64,000 nt of DNA, taken from assembly GCA_947462335.1 (NCBI GenBank), contig OX381717.1, positions 44,125,523 to 44,189,522 on the forward strand. The letters run 5' to 3'. Source of the DNA: Harmothoe impar. Taxonomy: Eukaryota; Annelida; Polychaeta; Phyllodocida; Polynoidae. This document shows positions 1 through 12,795 of the stretch, piece after piece. The notes under the pieces are model-generated. The model saw only the letters and a list, made by a program, of their open reading frames with translations. It was not told the DNA's origin and ran no database searches. Position 1 is the first letter of the stretch; each line of letters begins with the position of its first letter. Made by a program: the position numbers and the translations under genes.

Positions 1-3000
1 CTAGCAATACATGAAAGCGCCAAAATGGTCGAAATGCCTGAAGTAAGTGAAATATTACATTCATTACCCTGAAGTTGAATTGTAAAAAAATTAATTTCCC
101 TCACATTTAGAATGATTTCTCTAGTCTGAAACCAGGAGCACACTTTCCCCAGCTACTTTTAATTCCCAATAAACCCAATGGTATAATTTTCGGTGATAGT
201 AAGAGAAACATAATTAATCAACCAAGTAAATATGCACAATTACATCCAAGATTTCTCACTTAATGTTTCTCACTTGCAGCGAAAGACTCTTTCACAAGCA
301 GTAGCTGGTAAGGTTGACCCTGGCGCGAAGCCAACTCTCGGCCAGGCAGTGGCCCAGCGGCCGACTTTTGGTCAAGCCCAAAGACCTCTTGGCCAAGCGG
401 TGGCCCAAAAACCTACTCTTGGCCAAGCGGTGGCCCAAAAACCGACTCTTGGCCAAGCGGTGGCCCACAAACAACAGTCGCCACAGAGACCGAGCTACTC
501 GCAGCAGGCGGTAGCACCGNNNNNNNNNNNNNNNNNNNNNNNNNNNNNNNNNNNNNNNNNNNNNNNNNNNNNNNNNNNNNNNNNNNNNNNNNNNNNNNNN
601 NNNNNNNNNNNNNNNNNNNNNNNNNNNNNNNNNNNNNNNNNNNNNNNNNNNNNNNNNNNNNNNNNNNNNNNNNNNNNNNNNNNNNNNNNNNNNNNNNNNN
701 NNNNNNNNNNNNNNNNNNNCGGTAGCACCGAGACAGTCGCCACAACCGGCATCGTCTTACGGCATGGGAGGAGCGGGGAGGGGGGTCGGACGAGGCCTCG
801 TCAGTCAACAACCTGCTGTATCACTGCCTGAGACACATGCACCTGCCGTAAGATATATTCAAATTTTATTTAAAATTGATTAATTTTTTTTTAAATATTC
901 AAGCATACTTTTATTGGCATAGAACCAATTCAGGAATGTCCGTCATTCATCTAATTATCGCAGCCCAGCAAGTAACTTGCCAGTGCGGCATTCATACAAC
1001 ATCATGCTGACCCTATGGGTTGATACACTCCCAAAGGGTCATCATGATGTACCAGTGAGTCATGATACCTTTTGTTTCTCCTCGTGCTTTTCTTGAGTAT
1101 CTCAATAAACCTGACATCTGAAATAGTGAAATTTTAGATAGTATATAATAAAACATTTCTTATATGACGAGTAATCCGCTCCGTTCATCGTGACGCAAAA
1201 AAAAAGATAATTGATAAATAATATATAAAAAAATTCTATCAAAATAATAAAACTTTTCAAACCCTATTTAGGGAGTGGTTGCTGCGAGTGCTACACCAAG
1301 TGTAGGTCGGGGCATGGGCCGGGGGCGTGGCTTTGGGCGTGGAAGTCCGGAGGGTGTGGGACGTGGTGTGGGGCGAGGCTTCGGACGCGGCGTGGGCCGA
1401 GGTAGCATTGCCACACCACGGGCCGTGAATGCACCAGGAGCGGTCCCAACCAAACCAGTGGAGACCCCTGCTTCAGTAGTTCCCACCGTGTCCAGAGGTA
1501 TGTTTGTCATCTTTGATAAAACGCTGATCACGTATATAAATAGTATTTATTTTTTAAAGGCCGTCATTTACTATCAATTTTCGTGTATCACCTGCATAAC
1601 CCACACCTAGACTTTTGAGTATAATGTATAACCTCACCTGAGCTCTGAAAATTGTTTTTGGGAACATGCACCGTAGATATACTTATATATGCCCCTGTGT
1701 AACTCGTACCTTATATATATGCTTGTACATAGGTTTGCTTGTGGGTCAACAATTTGGCGTAGTTTGACGTAGTTAGATGTTTTTGTAGAATAAAAGACTA
1801 AAAGTAAGATGAGTAATATCAGTTTCCTGGTTTGAGAATATGGGAGTCATCCATCATTTTTCGTACTAATGGTGCCACATTAAGTCTCATCTGTCAATCC
1901 TACGTACTGTACTATTTAAGCAATGTTTTTCTTAAAATTTCCCTTCCCTATTCCTTCGACACCCTGACCCCATCGGTCTACTATTATAGATGTAAGTTCC
2001 CAACCCTGTACACGATTAATTCTACATGTGCCCCAAATGTCAACGTCATATCTTTCTGTTTTTTTATTTGTGTTGCCTGGCCATGTCAGTCTTGTAGTAC
2101 ATGTAGGTAGAATTTGGCTGAAAAGGTTAATGGATGTTATAACTCTTTAAACTAGTGATTAGTTGCCCATTTTCATCATCATCTGCCCTAAATAACCCGT
2201 TTTTATTCACGCCGGTCAGAACTGGCACCCGGTCAGAGACGAAAACATTGGCCCAAGTTCGTGAGACACAGCCAAAAGATCTGCTATTACAACTGTATTG
2301 AAGCTACTGTAAATTCCTCTACCATAATATATATATATAATATGTACTGTTCTACTCCAACTGTCTAAACATTGTTCCCTAATATGTCCAAATAATTAGT
2401 TTTCACAGTAGTCCAACACAATTCTCTTTTACAGCGGCTACCATACTTCCCGATCCTGTCATATCCCCGCCTTCCGCCAGCTTCAATGCGCCGGCAACCC
2501 AGCAGCCGAGTGTTTCGCTACCAGTACCCAAAGAAGACCCACCGGAGCCACCGATAGCAGCATCGACAACCAAGTCAGTGCGACAACCGTCTACCATGCC
2601 CAAGGCGCTGTCCATGGGTTGGGGTGGTCGAGGGGCGCCTGTCGCTAATAACACTACGGTCCCACAGGTTAACGGACAACCCGCCAGTGTCGGTCGAGGT
2701 CGAGGTCTGCCTCCCAGCAACACCCAAACAGATAGTGGTAAGTGATTCAAGCTGGTTGTTGCTTATTAGCTTTGAAAGACTTATTTCACAGGTAGGGCAT
2801 TGGCAATAATTGTTGGACCATTTTGAGATTAGAACTACAGTAAAATTAGAACCACATCTGTTGTATCTTTTTTAAGCACCATGGGTATTAATAGGGCCTT
2901 AGAATATCAAGTACTAGAATCTGCTATCAAACAAGCGCAGGTTTCATATTTCGCGCAAGGGTTATTTTGGCTTCCAAATGGAGCGCTTAAACAATGACAG

Positions 3001-3650
3001 TAAGATATCTGAATTTCACTGTGTTATTTCAGCTCCTCCTGTACTAGGACGAGGGCGTGGAGTATACCGAGCGCCAGAACGCACCAACAGGCCCGCAGCC
3101 GCGCGCCCCCCACCGGGCTTTGGGCGAGGTATGTTTATATTTATTCTCACTTTTATTGAATCATCGGTGTAGGGAAGATTCAGTTATAAAGCATCTTTCT
3201 TTACCCTTAAAAGCCTTAAAGCAACATTTGTTTTTGTGATGCACCAATGCACTGCTGGCGAGTTACTCGCCGGCAATGCAGCCCTAGCTAGTTACTTGCC
3301 AGGGCTGCATTCATGCATCATGACGGTAAAGGGCATAGCACATCAAAGGAATATGCTTTCCTTGAATAGATAATCTGTTTCGCTTTCCCTCAATTCAGTG
3401 TCACCAATACAGATTATGGTCGATATTCAGTTTAGATACAGATCACTTTCCATAGGGTGAAATGAGATTGAAAGTATCCTGACTAGCGATTTGATAATAC
3501 TCTTGAAAAAAGAATAAAGAGATTGATTCTCTGTGCCTTTTTATGGTCTCCCACCACAAATAAGATGCATTTCCTTTCGTCTTTTCAGGCATGTCGGTGC
3601 AGATGTCGTCCATGACTTTACAGGACGATGAATACCCCGCGCTAAGTTAA
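1..3650 (+). CDS. Gly/Arg-rich low-complexity protein, 3' part of gene (5' end outside window)
   Basis: Six exons join with consistent phase: <1-42, 280-847 (containing the N gap), 1272-1497, 2435-2737, 3033-3128 and 3589-3650 (TAA). All have GT donors and AG acceptors. Exon 2 encodes a ten-residue repeat of the type LGQAVAQKPT. Exons 2, 3, 4 and 5 carry GRG/GRGRG runs (for example VGRGMGRGRGFGRG), typical of RGG-type RNA-binding tails. The protein ends in DDEYPALS just before the stop; an acidic E-Y/F-P-A-L ending recurs in several RNA-associated proteins. The GRG motifs sit beside splice junctions in several exons. No globular domain is visible in the part present. It could be the tail of an RNA-binding or germ-granule protein, but that is inference; I do not recognise the family. 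The frame on the right of the gap fits the exon only if the gap is not truly 200 nt. Confidence 0.72.
520..719. other. Assembly gap of 200 N inside coding repeat
   Basis: Exactly 200 N. Both edges carry the same sequence, GGTAGCACCG, so the gap sits in a repeated coding unit that probably collapsed in assembly. The codon phase left of the gap (a codon starts at 520) and right of it (a codon starts at 722) disagree by one base, so the placeholder length is not the true length. Confidence 0.97.
935..1075. repeat. Palindromic MITE-like family, copy in intron
   Basis: Diverged copy of the abundant palindromic family: a CAGCAAGTAACTTGCCAG arm, then GGTTGATACACTCCCAAAGGG and a CATCATGATG core. It lies in the intron after exon 2 of the Gly/Arg-rich gene. 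Confidence 0.6.
2205..2280. repeat. Half copy of a foldback element with GTCATAGACG-type subrepeats
   Basis: Shares CACCCGGTCAGAGACGAAAA, CATTGGCCCAAG and GTGAGACACAGCC with one arm of the complete foldback at 38560-38850. Only one arm is seen here. Confidence 0.55.
3235..3345. repeat. Palindromic MITE-like family, copy
   Basis: Contains GGCGAGTTACTCGCC, AGGGCTGCATTCATGCATCA and AAAGGGCATAGCAC, the arm of the dispersed palindromic family. Lies in the last intron of the Gly/Arg-rich gene. Confidence 0.75.
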
Positions 3651-3800
3651 CGACATCCATACAAAAACATCCATACACCTGACATAACGCCGAAAGATAT
3701 AAACATATCGGTCCCTCCGTGATTTATTTGCCGAAAGCCATGTCATATTTGTAAAAGATTTTATACCCCTCAAATATGTTTTTAGAGGGTATGATAGTCC

Positions 3801-4425
3801 AGGGGTAGACACTAACACCGGCCCGGGAGTCAATAGCCCGTAGCTTGGGTCCGGGCCCGCAGTTTTCTATACATTTACCTTTCTACTGGCCGGGGTGGCC
3901 CACAGGAGTGGGGAATAAATTTCTAGGAAAATATATCTGTACCAGGCCACACCAAAAAAAAAAGTTGGTCAATGGATTTCACTTTTCAAAAAATGGTGCG
4001 AGCGAGCGAAATTTTTTTTTTTTTTTTTAAAGATTTTTTTTTTGTCAATGGATTTTGTCGGTGGAAAACTGGAGCAAGCGACAATTTTTTAATTTTTTTT
4101 TAACCAGCCTCTGACAAAAGTTCTTAGTGGACCCCTAACATAAAAATGTATTGGTTGATCTGGGGGAATGACTGGAAGAAAATTTGAAAAAAAAAAAAAA
4201 TTCTCAATTTTGAAAAAAATGAGGCGAGCGAAATCCATTGACAAATTTTTTTTCAAAAAAGATAAAAATTTCCATTTCCGAAAATAAGGTGCGCGAAATC
4301 CATTGACCAACTTTTTTTTTTGGTGTGGCCCCAATAAGAAAGGTAAAATAATTAAACCGGGCCCGTAGATTTCTGATGCTACGGGCCCGGGTGACCCATG
4401 GCTCAAAAGGTTAGTGTCTACCCCT
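3801..4425. repeat. Long foldback (inverted-repeat) element, ~625 bp
   Basis: Ends in AGGGGTAGACACTAA (3801-3815) and its exact reverse complement (4411-4425). The inner arms also pair: CGGGCCC blocks, and a GGCCACACCAAAAA...GTTGGTCAATGGATTTC segment near 3945-3980 matched in reverse near 4285-4330. The middle is A/T homopolymer-rich. I found no convincing target-site duplication. It lies just downstream of the stop of the Gly/Arg-rich gene and may overlap that gene's transcript. Confidence 0.85.
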
Positions 4426-5224
4426 CGGTATGCTGAATTAGTAGTGCCTTATAATTGTATTCGAGTCATCAGATGAAGAGTTTGGTTGCAAAAATACATA
4501 AATCCATCCCAGAATTGAAGCATACAGTGCTTTTTATAAAGACACTCTTCAGTCAGTTATAGTATTTTGGTAACAGAATTTATACTGAGCAGGCCCTATA
4601 AATGCATGAAAAATAATTGGGCTTGGGAAAATAGGTTGCGGATGATATCTAACCCTCCCATAGCCCACGGTTTTGTCAGATTCTTGTCTCTTTTTTTTTC
4701 AAAATGGCGTTTATGTCGTTTTGCACCCAAATTCTTCAGATGTTATCGATCATCTCAGGAAAAGGTAATTAATTTGTAAATATTCCACTCATCCTTTATG
4801 TACCTACAAGGAGTAGGATAATTTCTACTGTCACAAATTTGTTAATGTTGATTTTCTTCTGCTGCCCTTTTGCTGTTATTTCACATGTTGCTAGGACTTT
4901 GGTGCTACTAGAATCTAACAATGGAGACAATATTATCTAACACCTTGTAGATGTAATTTTATTTCTGTGGTAATCCCCAGCCCTATTCATGCTACTTCGA
5001 TGTGTCCTCTTGATCTTGTGGACAGCATTAGTTTTGAATGGCGGCAGTTATAGGTGTGAAACCATTCCATTGGGAAAACATGATTTCTTGTATATATATA
5101 TATCATGCTGTATGCGAGTCAATTACTGTAATAATAGTTACAAGACTTTTTAAGACTGTCGCTTCATTTATGGTTGTCCATTTGATGTAGCTAACACTTT
5201 TAGCTAAAACTGCTTTAGTAATGG
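4426..5224. other. Unassigned AT-rich spacer
   Basis: No conserved coding frame, RNA gene or recognisable repeat seen; a short TA run occurs at about 5092-5103. Confidence 0.5.
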
Positions 5225-6656
<1,432 letters not shown>

Positions 6657-8279
6657 CAAGTAGGGGCTTATAAGATATCTATAATAGTATATAGATGCAC
6701 CATGACCCAGACAAAAAGGAAAATCCACAAGTCATTTTGGGGTTTTATATGCTACTTGTCCATAATAATATTGTTTTGGGTCAGCCCAAATGCACAGACA
6801 TCTGCAGACCCAAATAGAATAACCTTGAGATGGTTCTGAGCGTAGCAAAATGCCAAGGTTTGCTCTCTACATAGACCCGTGAAGACCTATCGGTCATTAT
6901 GAGCCAGTATTCTATATTGTAACTGATATAGAATGCTGGCAAGTTCTCATTTTATGAGATGGTGCGATGATGGCTAAACACTTGAGTCAATAATACAAAA
7001 ATACGAGAGGAACTCCCCATAGGTGATCAGCACACTCTGCACAAACGGGACAAATGGGAAACATCCCCCACTGAGGGAGGCGCATACAACATATGGTGGG
7101 GCATATTGCTATGGTTGTATCAGGGAGATGGCTGAAGTTCAACTGAATAAAAGGGGACAGGTCGCAGATGAGAATGTAAGGTGGTGCAGTGTTGTTGTAT
7201 TAGAATAAATCAATGACGCTCTCAGCTCTGAGAGAAGGTTGGAACAGTGGTTGACAGTTTAGATGGACAGGTCACTTAGATGCACACAGGAGGACACCCA
7301 CATGAGAGAAATAAACCTCACAAAATTAGAAAAAGGAAAGAAGAACACAGTAGCAGGATCTACCGTTGAAACACTCAGAACATGTCGATCTCGCAGTACA
7401 CAGTGCATTGCTTGCTGCAGCGCGGAGAGAGACAGCCTGTACTTCCCAGTAAAAGGGAGATGCCCCCCACCTCCCTTAACTTACACAAACTCACCAATGG
7501 TGTTTGGGGAAGGGGAGGCATCCCCAGGGTAAGCTGCCAAACATAGCAGTAGTTTTACATCTTTTCGGACGCAGGCCTGAAATACACTTCACCCTGTTAT
7601 ATAGAATTCACTTGAAAAGTGCAGACAACATAAAGTGTTAATTCCCCCCCCCCCCCTCTTTTTTTTTTTTTTTTTTCTCTTTTTAAATCCCCCCCCCCCC
7701 TGGTCAAACATGTGGCCAGAGTTGTCCGTGACTGGGGGGGGGGGGGGGGGGGTGCCTACCAACATCATAAGAGTAGAGGTTGGTGGGGCAGGGGCAAACC
7801 CAACACCCGGGAGTGAGACAATAATTATATATCACTCACTAATTCATAGCATCCACTAATTCGTTGGCGGTGTAGACATTTTGTACGTATGTTTTTGTTT
7901 GCAGCGGGAACTTTGTACCGATACACACGTTATGTTTTTGTTTTTCGCAGCAGGAAATTATAGCTTTGTATTAACGATTGTGTTATCCAAGAAAGAGATA
8001 ATAATAACATTCACTAGTGTCAATGAACCAGCTCTTGAGGAAATAATGTATTTTCATTTCAACATAGCTTGACACTGTCAAATTTTTGTCCACTTATAAG
8101 ACATAAAATGTACCGGTAATGTATATGATATATTATGTGCGTTATATATGAACATAGCGATCACTTGTGTTGGGCAGTTTCCAAAACTGTTATATATATA
8201 ATTTAACTAAGCGACTTAAAGATACAGCTGATATATATAGAAAGTATATTTTTTGATCCAATCAGTAAAATATATTAAA
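6657..8279. other. Intergenic, no gene recognised
   Basis: Short open frames here show no domain or splice pattern I can support. The only structure is the homopolymer cluster at 7646-7752. Confidence 0.5.
7646..7752. repeat. C, T and G homopolymer cluster
   Basis: Consecutive runs of C, T, C and finally about 19 G. It resembles the inner part of the GGGAGTG-ended elements elsewhere in the window, but the ends are missing. Confidence 0.7.
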
Positions 8280-8356
8280 AACCGTTAAGTCTCGCGTTGA
8301 AGCCGCCGCTTGTACACGAATCAGAACCAGCTTTCATTCGATAACAAACATGCCTA

Positions 8357-8579
8357 CCGTAAATTCTCGCGTAGAAGCCGCGGCTAGTACGCGAGTCAGA
8401 TCGGGGGTGCGGCTTATAGGATCGGCACAGAGTCAGGGTGCGGCTTATACGCGAGTTTTTGCTACTATGATACAGTACTTAAAGTCACCACAATCAGATC
8501 GCTGGTGCGGCTTATAGGATCGGCCCGAGGTCGGGGTGCGGCTTATACGCGAGTTAGGCTTATACGCGAGAATTTACGG
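8357..8579. repeat. TA-flanked terminal-inverted-repeat element (CCGTAAA family), 223 bp
   Basis: Starts CCGTAAATTCTCGCGTA and ends with the reverse complement TACGCGAGAATTTACGG, flanked by TA on both sides (8355-8356, 8580-8581). The inside repeats GGTGCGGCTTATACGCGAG-like segments. A TA duplication is typical of Tc1/mariner-superfamily insertions; no transposase is present. Confidence 0.85.
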
Positions 8580-8582
8580 TAT

Positions 8583-8720
8583 ATAGATTGCGGCTTATAT
8601 GAGGGTTTTTGGAAGTATACTACAGTACTATAGTTACCACATTCAGAACATCTGTGTGGCTTATATGATTTATTTAAGTTAAGGGTGCGGCTAATACGCA
8701 TTAATAAAAATTAATGAAAC
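8583..8720. repeat. Degenerate fragment of the CCGTAAA/GCGGCTTATA family
   Basis: Directly abuts the previous copy and repeats GCGGCTTATA, GTGTGGCTTATA and GGGTGCGGCTAATACGC with many substitutions. A further diverged piece lies at about 8280-8345. Confidence 0.6.
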
Positions 8721-9034
8721 CAAGGAGCGTCAGCACTCGTCTCCTCTCTGATCGTGAATGGTCTGAACAATGGCGGTACCGGATATGGAACTCTCTCGGC
8801 GCATGCGCAACCTTATGCATAATTAATGAGCGTCTTGTTCCCGCCACGGTCTGCAGTATTATATCCAAGAAAGACTACTCCTTCTTGTTACGAAGATTAT
8901 TCAGCACATATTGTACAAGAGCTACATGTAATGAATATACTGGTCACTTAGTTAGAATATTGGATCCTCTTGAAGGTTGTTGTGATGATGTCGTGAGCTA
9001 TGAAGTAGGTGATTTAGTTACCGCATTAGGTGTG

Positions 9035-9170
9035 AAAAGCTTTAATGGGGTTGATGCACTCCCAAATGGTCAGCATGATGCATAGATGCAGCTGCAGTCA
9101 TGCATCATGACGACAAAAAAGTGGTATATTGCATTGAAGCGCTATGCGGTCCTTAGACGGTTAACCGTAT
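9035..9170. repeat. Palindromic MITE-like family, copy
   Basis: Contains GGTTGATGCACTCCCAAATG, CAGCATGATGCAT, ATGCATCATGACGACAAA, and an end that pairs GCATTGAAGCGCTATGCGG with the family terminus. Confidence 0.8.
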
Positions 9171-9914
9171 AAGTCGCCGAGGCTCCCATAAAACATGACA
9201 TTATATTAGCCCACATTTGCCATGGGTTTAGGGACATATGATTAAGTAATTGCGTTTGTTGCTAGGCCAAAGTACCTATCATCATCTATGATAAAACATG
9301 TTTAAGAAGAATTCAGGAAATCGCTCGCAGAGAATATTTGCGGTGTACTCGATTTAAACTAGAGCTACGAGGTTGTTACTTTTTTGGTGAAAACTGACTG
9401 AGAGAAATTATGGTTATGCTTTTAGAATTTAGAAGATTAAAGAAGCTTATTTCAGATATACGGACATGTTAAGAATCTGGAAATGATTGCACTTGCTATT
9501 GACTTGATTACAAACGTATTGTATGAGATGTGACAAATAAAAGATATATTTTGTGATTATTGTCTTGTTTGTGATTTTCATAGATCTATTAAAGGGATAG
9601 TCAGGGTGGAGGAAAATGAAGAGCACACCTTGAGGGCAGCGGATTCACCTGTTCAATGAAAAAGCCAACAAATTACTTTACATAATAGGGATTGGCTGCG
9701 ATGAAATTAAATGTTGCTCTCGGGTTCAGCCAAAAGAATATACCCCTCTCGTGGATGGGGGGCGGAGCTAACTCGAACATTTTAGCTTTGTATTTGCTCA
9801 AGGAAATCCGCCCTTGTTTTTAAAAAAAGGCCACTCCCTTAAAGGTCCGAATGATCGCATCACAACATGAAGATATTGACAGTGTAGGGGCTAGGGTTAT
9901 ACAGGGTTTATATG

Positions 9915-10335
9915 ACGGGTTCTGTTGGATGCTGTGTTGCGAACTCCGTCCGAACCCTTCAGCCCGACGGCAGGTGGCAGCATCTGCTCCGGGCTTGGGG
10001 TATGGACAGAGGTCGCTATAGGCTTCCGGTCTACGTGTGCGCGTGCAGGCTGGCTGCCTATATATACCCAGCATCCGATAGGACTCGTCGGTCACTCTGG
10101 ATCCACGCTAGGACAGAGGCCCCGTGATCGTATCGGCTGCAAGCCTACTGACCCGCTCCGAACTCTATAGGGAGTTCGCACCGCTATAGCTTTGCCTGTC
10201 TAGGTTACTGAATAAACCTGTGATTCGCAACCTGTAACACTTGATCCGAACTGTGTCGACTTTGGTTCTTTACTTAATACTATAACAATATTATAAAGGA
10301 CAAAGTATCGTTTATTACAACAGTGGTGCAGCACA
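9915..10335 (+). mobile_element. LTR-like sequence, possible solo LTR or 5' LTR fragment
   Basis: GC content is clearly higher than in the flanks. A TATA box (CCTATATATACCC, about 10050) is followed about 150 bp later by AATAAA (about 10211), the order expected in an LTR promoter/polyA unit. The stretch ends near TTATTACAACAGTGGTGCAG, which could be an LTR edge followed by a primer-binding site starting TGG. I found no clean target duplication, so boundaries and class are uncertain. Confidence 0.4.
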
Positions 10336-10339
10336 TGCA

Positions 10340-10640
10340 ATTTTCATATTACTTTACAATATGATGCCTCAGATAAAGAAATTACCCATAACACCCTGGT
10401 GTCCCATGATCCTTTACATATCTATAAAAGGCTTGCTCAGTATGAAATCTCTTCAGTTCTCCCCATGTGCTCCTGAAGAAGGGCCTAGTGCCCGAAACGT
10501 TGAGTATACACATGATAACCTGCTTGTATTCTGGACTTACAAAGGAATAAAGTTTGAGAACTCAACTCAAGATCGTTGGAGTCATCAGTTTGTGGAGGTT
10601 ACAACATTCATTACTTACAATATGTTCCTATTTGGACCAT
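10340..10640 (+). mobile_element. Penelope-like retroelement fragment (terminal region)
   Basis: Carries CCTGAAGAAGGGCC...GCCCGAAACGTTG, a signature common at Penelope-like element ends, followed by a segment ending in GGAATAAAGTTTGAGA. No reverse transcriptase or GIY-YIG frame is present, so this is only a terminal remnant. The assignment rests on the ribozyme-like motif at 10464-10514. Confidence 0.55.
10464..10514 (+). ncRNA. Minimal type I hammerhead-ribozyme-like motif
   Basis: The core CTGAAGA (10473-10479) matches CUGANGA and GAAA (10494-10497) matches the second conserved block. Between them GGGC/GCCC (10481-10484 with 10490-10493) forms helix II with a five-base loop. After GAAA the bases C-G-T-T give the very short helix III (A-U and C-G pairs) and a predicted cleavage after T10501. 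Helix I pairs CTC with GAG, then CATGTG (10464-10469) with CACATG (10509-10514), leaving a TATA bulge. Very short helix III is typical of ribozymes reported in Penelope-like retroelements, where they process the RNA. Activity is not shown here. Confidence 0.65.
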
Positions 10641-11234
10641 AAATGTAGTACATGTTTTTGTATAGGAGGGAGAGGACAATAAATCTAGCTTTAGGCAAAG
10701 TCAGACACTGAAGAAAGTTTGATATAAATTTTCTCAGCAAAAGTTCTCAAAATTCATTACAAATCATAAAGATGTATCATGACGCAACAACAAAGTTTAT
10801 ACAATCATGACATTTTTATTATTTCTTTTTGGGAAAAAACATTTCATTTTGTACATATTTCTATTTGCAGGTCCAAAGCTTGGAAATGGAGTTACACATA
10901 ATATTATTATAATGTGTAATCTCCGGGTGTGCAGTAGTATACCTTTTCCTTTGATGATAATATAAAATTAGTGTAATGATTCCTATTAACCTGAATAAGC
11001 TTATGCTTTACCGATGTGTACCCGACGTCCCGATCACCCAGAAATGGGTCAGAATTGGTAGTTGGCTTCATATAATTTCCAATCATATTGCACAGTAGAA
11101 AAAATATATACTATACAATGCATGTTGATACTTGAGAAGACGAAGAGTGATTTCTAAAATGAGCATATAACAGATGGGTGAGAGTATTGTAATAGTTATT
11201 GTTAGGATTTTATATTGCGTTGTCATTTTTATAG

Positions 11235-11340
11235 ATCGCGTAGGCATAATGCACAAATGAAGCGCTGGTGAGTAACTCGCTAGAGCTCCGTCATGATGAA
11301 AAATGTTGCAACATGCTGTCATTAAAGGGTTAATTAGATC
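11235..11340. repeat. Palindromic MITE-like family, short copy
   Basis: GGTGAGTAACTCGCTAGAGC, then CGTCATGATG and a CATTAAAGGGTTAA terminus. Confidence 0.65.
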
Positions 11341-11734
11341 AATAGAGTAATGCATTTAGGTGGTATATGAGGAAAACATCAGTATAGCATGGCAAGATAA
11401 TTCTTTATTTTATTTTTATTTTTTTACTCAATCTTCATCAATTTTTGTATTCAACACTTTACATGGGATCACCTGAGTCTATTTAGATAGGAGCAGCTGA
11501 GAACAATATTAGATACACAGTCAACCGCCTTCATGTTTAAATATACAGCAGTCCAATATTATAGCACTCCAATGCACTATATGGATATATATCTAAAACT
11601 GGACATCGACATCCATGTAACAGAATCCTTCCAACAGAAATCTATATTTAGTAGAAGTAGAAATCCATGAATATCTATATGAAGGAGAACACCATGTTCA
11701 TGCCTATGAATATGTCTGTGTGTATGTCCATTTA

Positions 11735-12795
11735 AAGATTCAAGATTGCAACCATTCATTGAATGCCACCATGTTTTCAATGTAATCTCGAATTGCAGTT
11801 GCAGTAATTTGATACTAATAAAAAAAATCGATTCCATTTTTCTTTCATGAACAGTTGGCATCCCATAGATTCAAGATGGCTATCACTCATTGAATATCCC
11901 GATGCTTGAAATGCAATCTTGACTTGTAGTTGCATTAATTTGATACTATCAAAAAAACAAATCCTATTTGATTTTTCCTTCATTCAACCCATTCAAGATG
12001 GCTACCATTTACTAAATGCCACAATGCTTTCATTGCAATGAAGAATTATAGTTGCATTAATTTGTATAATTCATATAAGAAAATTTCTATTTGATACCTT
12101 TTTCAAACACAGTTGGCACCCCATAGGTTTAGGATGGTCACCATTCATTGAATGCCACAATGCTTTAAATGCAATCTTGAAATGTAGTTGCATATATTTT
12201 ATACTGTCAAAAAATTCCAATTTTGTTGTTCTTTTCATGAAGAGTTGGCACCCCATAGGTTCAAGATGGCCACCAGTCATTGAATGCCATAATGCTTAAA
12301 TGCAATCTTGAATTGCAGTTGCATTAATTTGATTCTTAAAAAAAATACTTTCTTTTCTTTCTTTCATGAACAGTTGGCACCCCATACATTCAAGGTGGCT
12401 ACCAGTCATTGCATGCCACAATGCTTTAGGTGCAATCACAAATTGTAGTTGCATTAATCTGATACTAATAAAAAAAACTAATTCTATTCTTTTTTTTAAA
12501 TTCATGAACAGTTGGCACCCCATATATTTAAGATGACTACCATTGATTTGAGATGCTTAAAATGCAATCTCGAATTGTAGTTGCATCAATTTAATGCTAA
12601 TAAAAAACAAATTCTTATAGATTTTTCTTTCATGAATAGTTGGCACCCCATAAGGTGGCTACTATTCATATTAATGCAAATACAATGCTTTAAGTGCTAA
12701 ATTACGAATTGTAGTTGCATTAATCTGATACTAAAAAAAAAAAAATATTCTATTTGATTTTTCTTTCATGAACAGTTGGCACCCCATAAATTAAA
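11735..12795. repeat. Tandem repeat array, period ~123-139 bp, about 8 units
   Basis: Each unit contains AGTTGGCACCCCATA, TTCAAGATGGC, CATTGAATGCCACAATGCTT, GTAGTTGCATTAAT, an A-run and TTTTTCTTTCATGAA. Units begin near 11741, 11869, 11992, 12131, 12264, 12392, 12528 and 12652. Divergence between units is clear, so the array is old. No coding potential. Confidence 0.9.

Noticed and set aside
8714..9085. 123-aa open frame after NRF1/YY1-like sites
   Set aside because: Its last part runs into a palindromic MITE and the rest has no recognisable domain; probably chance.
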